Assembly: GCA_902490005.1 (NCBI GenBank)
Contig: CABUCM010000004.1
Span: 1 to 64,000 of the forward strand
Source of the DNA: an uncultured Ruminiclostridium sp.
Lineage (GTDB): Bacteria > Bacillota > Clostridia > Oscillospirales > Acutalibacteraceae
DNA: 64,000 nucleotides
Direction: 5' to 3'
Position 1 is the first letter of the stretch. Every line of letters begins with the position of its first letter. Both the position numbers and the translations under genes were made by a program. Positions 62,126-64,000 of this stretch are shown in pieces. The notes beneath the pieces were generated by a model. That model made no database searches, was not told the origin of the DNA, and was given only the letters and a program-made list of their open reading frames with translations.

Positions 62126-64000
62126 TTATTTGCTGGACTTAATCGCAGCCTGGGCAGCGGCCAACCGGGCGATCGGCACGCGGAACGGAGAGCAGGAAAC
62201 ATAATTGAGGCCGATGTTATGGCAGAACTCGACGGAGGTCGGGTCGCCGCCATGCTCGCCGCAGATGCCAAGCTTGATGTCGGGGCGGGTCTTGCGGCCG
62301 CCTTCGACAGCCATCTTGACCAGCTTGCCAACACCCTTCTGGTCCAGTCTGGCGAAGGGATCGTTCTCATAGATCTTGTTCTCATAATAGGAATCCAGGA
62401 ACTTGCCAGCGTCGTCACGGCTGAAGCCGAAGGTCATCTGGGTTAAGTCGTTGGTGCCGAAGCTGAAGAACTCGGCTTCCTGGGCGATCTCGTCGGCCAG
62501 CAGGGCGGCTCTCGGGATCTCGATCATGGTGCCCACATGATACTTCATGTCGCTGCCGGCGGCGGCGATCAGCTTGTCGGCGGTGGAGGTCACGATGTCC
62601 TTCACGAACTTCAATTCCTTAACCTCGCCTACCAGCGGGATCATGATCTCAGGCACAATGTTGAATTCCGGATGCTCCTTGTTCACAACCAGAGCCGCGT
62701 TGATGACAGCGGTGGTCTGCATTTCGGCGATTTCCGGATAAGTGACGGCCAGACGGCAGCCACGGTGGCCCATCATGGGGTTGAACTCGTGGAGGCCGGC
62801 GATAACGGCCTTCAGCTCGTCAACAGTGATGTTCAGCTCGCCCGCCAGCTCGATGATATCCTCTTCCTTCTGGGGAACGAACTCATGCAGAGGCGGATCC
62901 AGGAAACGGACGGTCATGGGACGGCCTTCCAGCACCCGGTACATGGCCTCAAAGTCGCCCTGCTGATAAGGCAGGATCTTAGCCAAGGCAGCCTTTCTGG
63001 CTTCGGGGGTCTTGGCAACGATCATCTCGCGGATAGCCTTGATGCGGTCGCCCTCGAAGAACATGTGCTCGGTACGGCACAGGCCGATGCCCTCGGCGCC
63101 AAAGGCCACAGCCTGGGCGGCGTCACGGGGAGTGTCGGCGTTGGTGCGGACCTTCAGGGTTCTCTTGGCGTCGGCCCACTTCATGAAGCGGTCGAAATCG
63201 CCGGAGATGGAGGCGGCAACGGTGGGGATAGCCTCGCCATAGATGTTGCCGGTGGAACCGTCGATAGAGATGTAGTCGCCTTCCTTAATGGTCAGGCCGC
63301 CCAGCTCAAATTCCTTGGCTTCCTCGTTCATCTTGATGTCGCCGCAGCCAGATACGCAGCAGGTGCCCATACCGCGGGCAACAACGGCGGCGTGAGAGGT
63401 CATACCGCCGCGAACGGTCAGAATACCCTCGGCGGCAGCCATGCCCTCGATGTCCTCAGGAGAGGTCTCCAGACGGACCAGAACGACCTTTTCGCCGTTC
63501 TCATGCCAGGCCTTGGCATCCTCGGCGGTGAATACCACCTTGCCGCAGGCGGCGCCGGGAGAAGCGGCCAGGCCCTTGCCGATGGCCTTGGCGGCCTTCA
63601 GAGCCTTGGCGTCAAACTGGGGATGGAGCAGAGCGTCCAGCTGCTTGGGCTCCACGCGGAGAACAGCGGTGTCCTCAGAGATCTTGCCCTCGTCCACCAG
63701 GTCTACGGCGATCTTCAGAGCGGCGGCAGCGGTTCTCTTGCCGTTTCTGGTCTGAAGCATATACAGCTTGCCGTTCTCAATGGTGAATTCCATATCCTGC
63801 ATGTCGGCATAGTGCTCTTCCAGGCGGTTCGCGATGTCGGCAAACTGCTTGTACACCTCGGGCATATCCTCGGCCAGCTTGGAGATGTGGCTGGGGGTAC
63901 GGATACCGGCCACCACGTCCTCGCCCTGGGCGTTGATGAGATACTCGCCGAACAGCGCTCTTTCGCCGGTGGCGGGGTCACGGGTAAAGGCGACGCCGGT
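62126..64000 (-). CDS. ppdK: Pyruvate phosphate dikinase (C-terminal part; 5' end outside window)
   Basis: Interconverts pyruvate, ATP and phosphate with PEP, AMP and PPi. The frame is open to the window edge, so only the last 624 residues are seen. It opens TGVAFTRDPATGE from the nucleotide-binding domain, then the phosphohistidine loop GGMTSHAAVVARGMGTCCVSG, and the PEP/pyruvate barrel with FGTNDLTQMTFG and the catalytic Cys in GICGEHGGDP. The end AAQAAIKSSK is intact. Codon use is strongly biased, as in a highly expressed gene. Confidence 0.97.
   Translation of the reverse strand, partial: TGVAFTRDPATGERALFGEYLINAQGEDVVAGIRTPSHISKLAEDMPEVYKQFADIANRLEEHYADMQDMEFTIENGKLYMLQTRNGKRTAAAALKIAVDLVDEGKISEDTAVLRVEPKQLDALLHPQFDAKALKAAKAIGKGLAASPGAACGKVVFTAEDAKAWHENGEKVVLVRLETSPEDIEGMAAAEGILTVRGGMTSHAAVVARGMGTCCVSGCGDIKMNEEAKEFELGGLTIKEGDYISIDGSTGNIYGEAIPTVAASISGDFDRFMKWADAKRTLKVRTNADTPRDAAQAVAFGAEGIGLCRTEHMFFEGDRIKAIREMIVAKTPEARKAALAKILPYQQGDFEAMYRVLEGRPMTVRFLDPPLHEFVPQKEEDIIELAGELNITVDELKAVIAGLHEFNPMMGHRGCRLAVTYPEIAEMQTTAVINAALVVNKEHPEFNIVPEIMIPLVGEVKELKFVKDIVTSTADKLIAAAGSDMKYHVGTMIEIPRAALLADEIAQEAEFFSFGTNDLTQMTFGFSRDDAGKFLDSYYENKIYENDPFARLDQKGVGKLVKMAVEGGRKTRPDIKLGICGEHGGDPTSVEFCHNIGLNYVSCSPFRVPIARLAAAQAAIKSSK

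Noticed and set aside
63715..63981. 88-codon frame near the right edge
   Set aside because: It is an alternate frame within ppdK, which is itself open to the window end.

Overview
The window is a chromosomal replication-origin region from a spore-forming, low-GC-type Firmicute of class Clostridia. The oriC-flanking gene order (rpmH-rnpA-yidD-yidC-jag / mnmE-mnmG-rsmG-noc-parA-parB on one side, dnaA-dnaN-yaaA-recF-remB-gyrB-gyrA on the other), SpoIIID, a SpoIIQ-type peptidase, pyruvate phosphate dikinase, methylglyoxal synthase and a T-box leader all point there. The fairly GC-rich coding sequence suggests a gut Oscillospiraceae/Ruminococcaceae-like lineage; the species cannot be told from the sequence.

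Layout. 0-13.3 kb, all on the minus strand: guaB, serS, parB, parA, noc, rsmG, mnmG, mnmE, jag, yidC, yidD, rnpA, rpmH. Two parS sites lie here (5139 and 7279). 13.3-15.3 kb: oriC, in two parts around dnaA; the dnaA-dnaN gap carries a cluster of DnaA boxes followed by a GC stretch and a DnaA-trio unwinding element. 15.3-24.6 kb, plus strand: dnaN, yaaA, recF, remB-like, a zinc-ribbon membrane protein, gyrB, a YcxB-like membrane protein, a thioesterase and gyrA. 24.7-29.6 kb, minus strand: an XRE regulator, a GH13 amylase-like enzyme and glycogen phosphorylase. 30-40 kb, plus strand: zapA, a U32 protein, dut, two tandem XRE regulators, mreBCD, PBP2, an orphan MinD and mgsA.

40.1-45.5 kb: a T-box leader whose specifier (GAC) and acceptor-pairing bulge (TGGC) both indicate tRNA-Asp, then about 6.7 tandem copies of a 115-bp structured repeat inside the same leader, then hisS, aspS and galM. 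45.8-53 kb: a MATE exporter, spoIIID, a two-gene cassette (solute-binding lipoprotein plus membrane Cache-like/GGDEF/EAL protein, with no ABC permease), and spoIIQ. The cassette sits between spoIIID and spoIIQ, which are neighbours in many clostridia. Sigma-E-like and sigma-F-like promoters precede spoIIID and spoIIQ. Between spoIIQ and lexA there is a candidate small RNA of about 115 nt with C-rich loops and a strong terminator.

53.4-64 kb: lexA, fba, a YgjP-like metallopeptidase, feoA-feoB-Cys-rich protein under a DtxR-type operator, a divergent ribbon-helix-helix / small Cys-rich pair, bioY under a BirA operator, a two-P-loop protein whose first P-loop has decayed, an EamA transporter, and the 3' part of ppdK, which runs off the right edge.

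The items most worth checking are the 115-bp repeat array in the hisS-aspS leader, the lipoprotein/c-di-GMP cassette, the candidate sRNA, the orphan MinD without its membrane anchor, and the decayed tandem P-loop protein. No tRNA, rRNA, CRISPR array, insertion sequence or prophage was seen.
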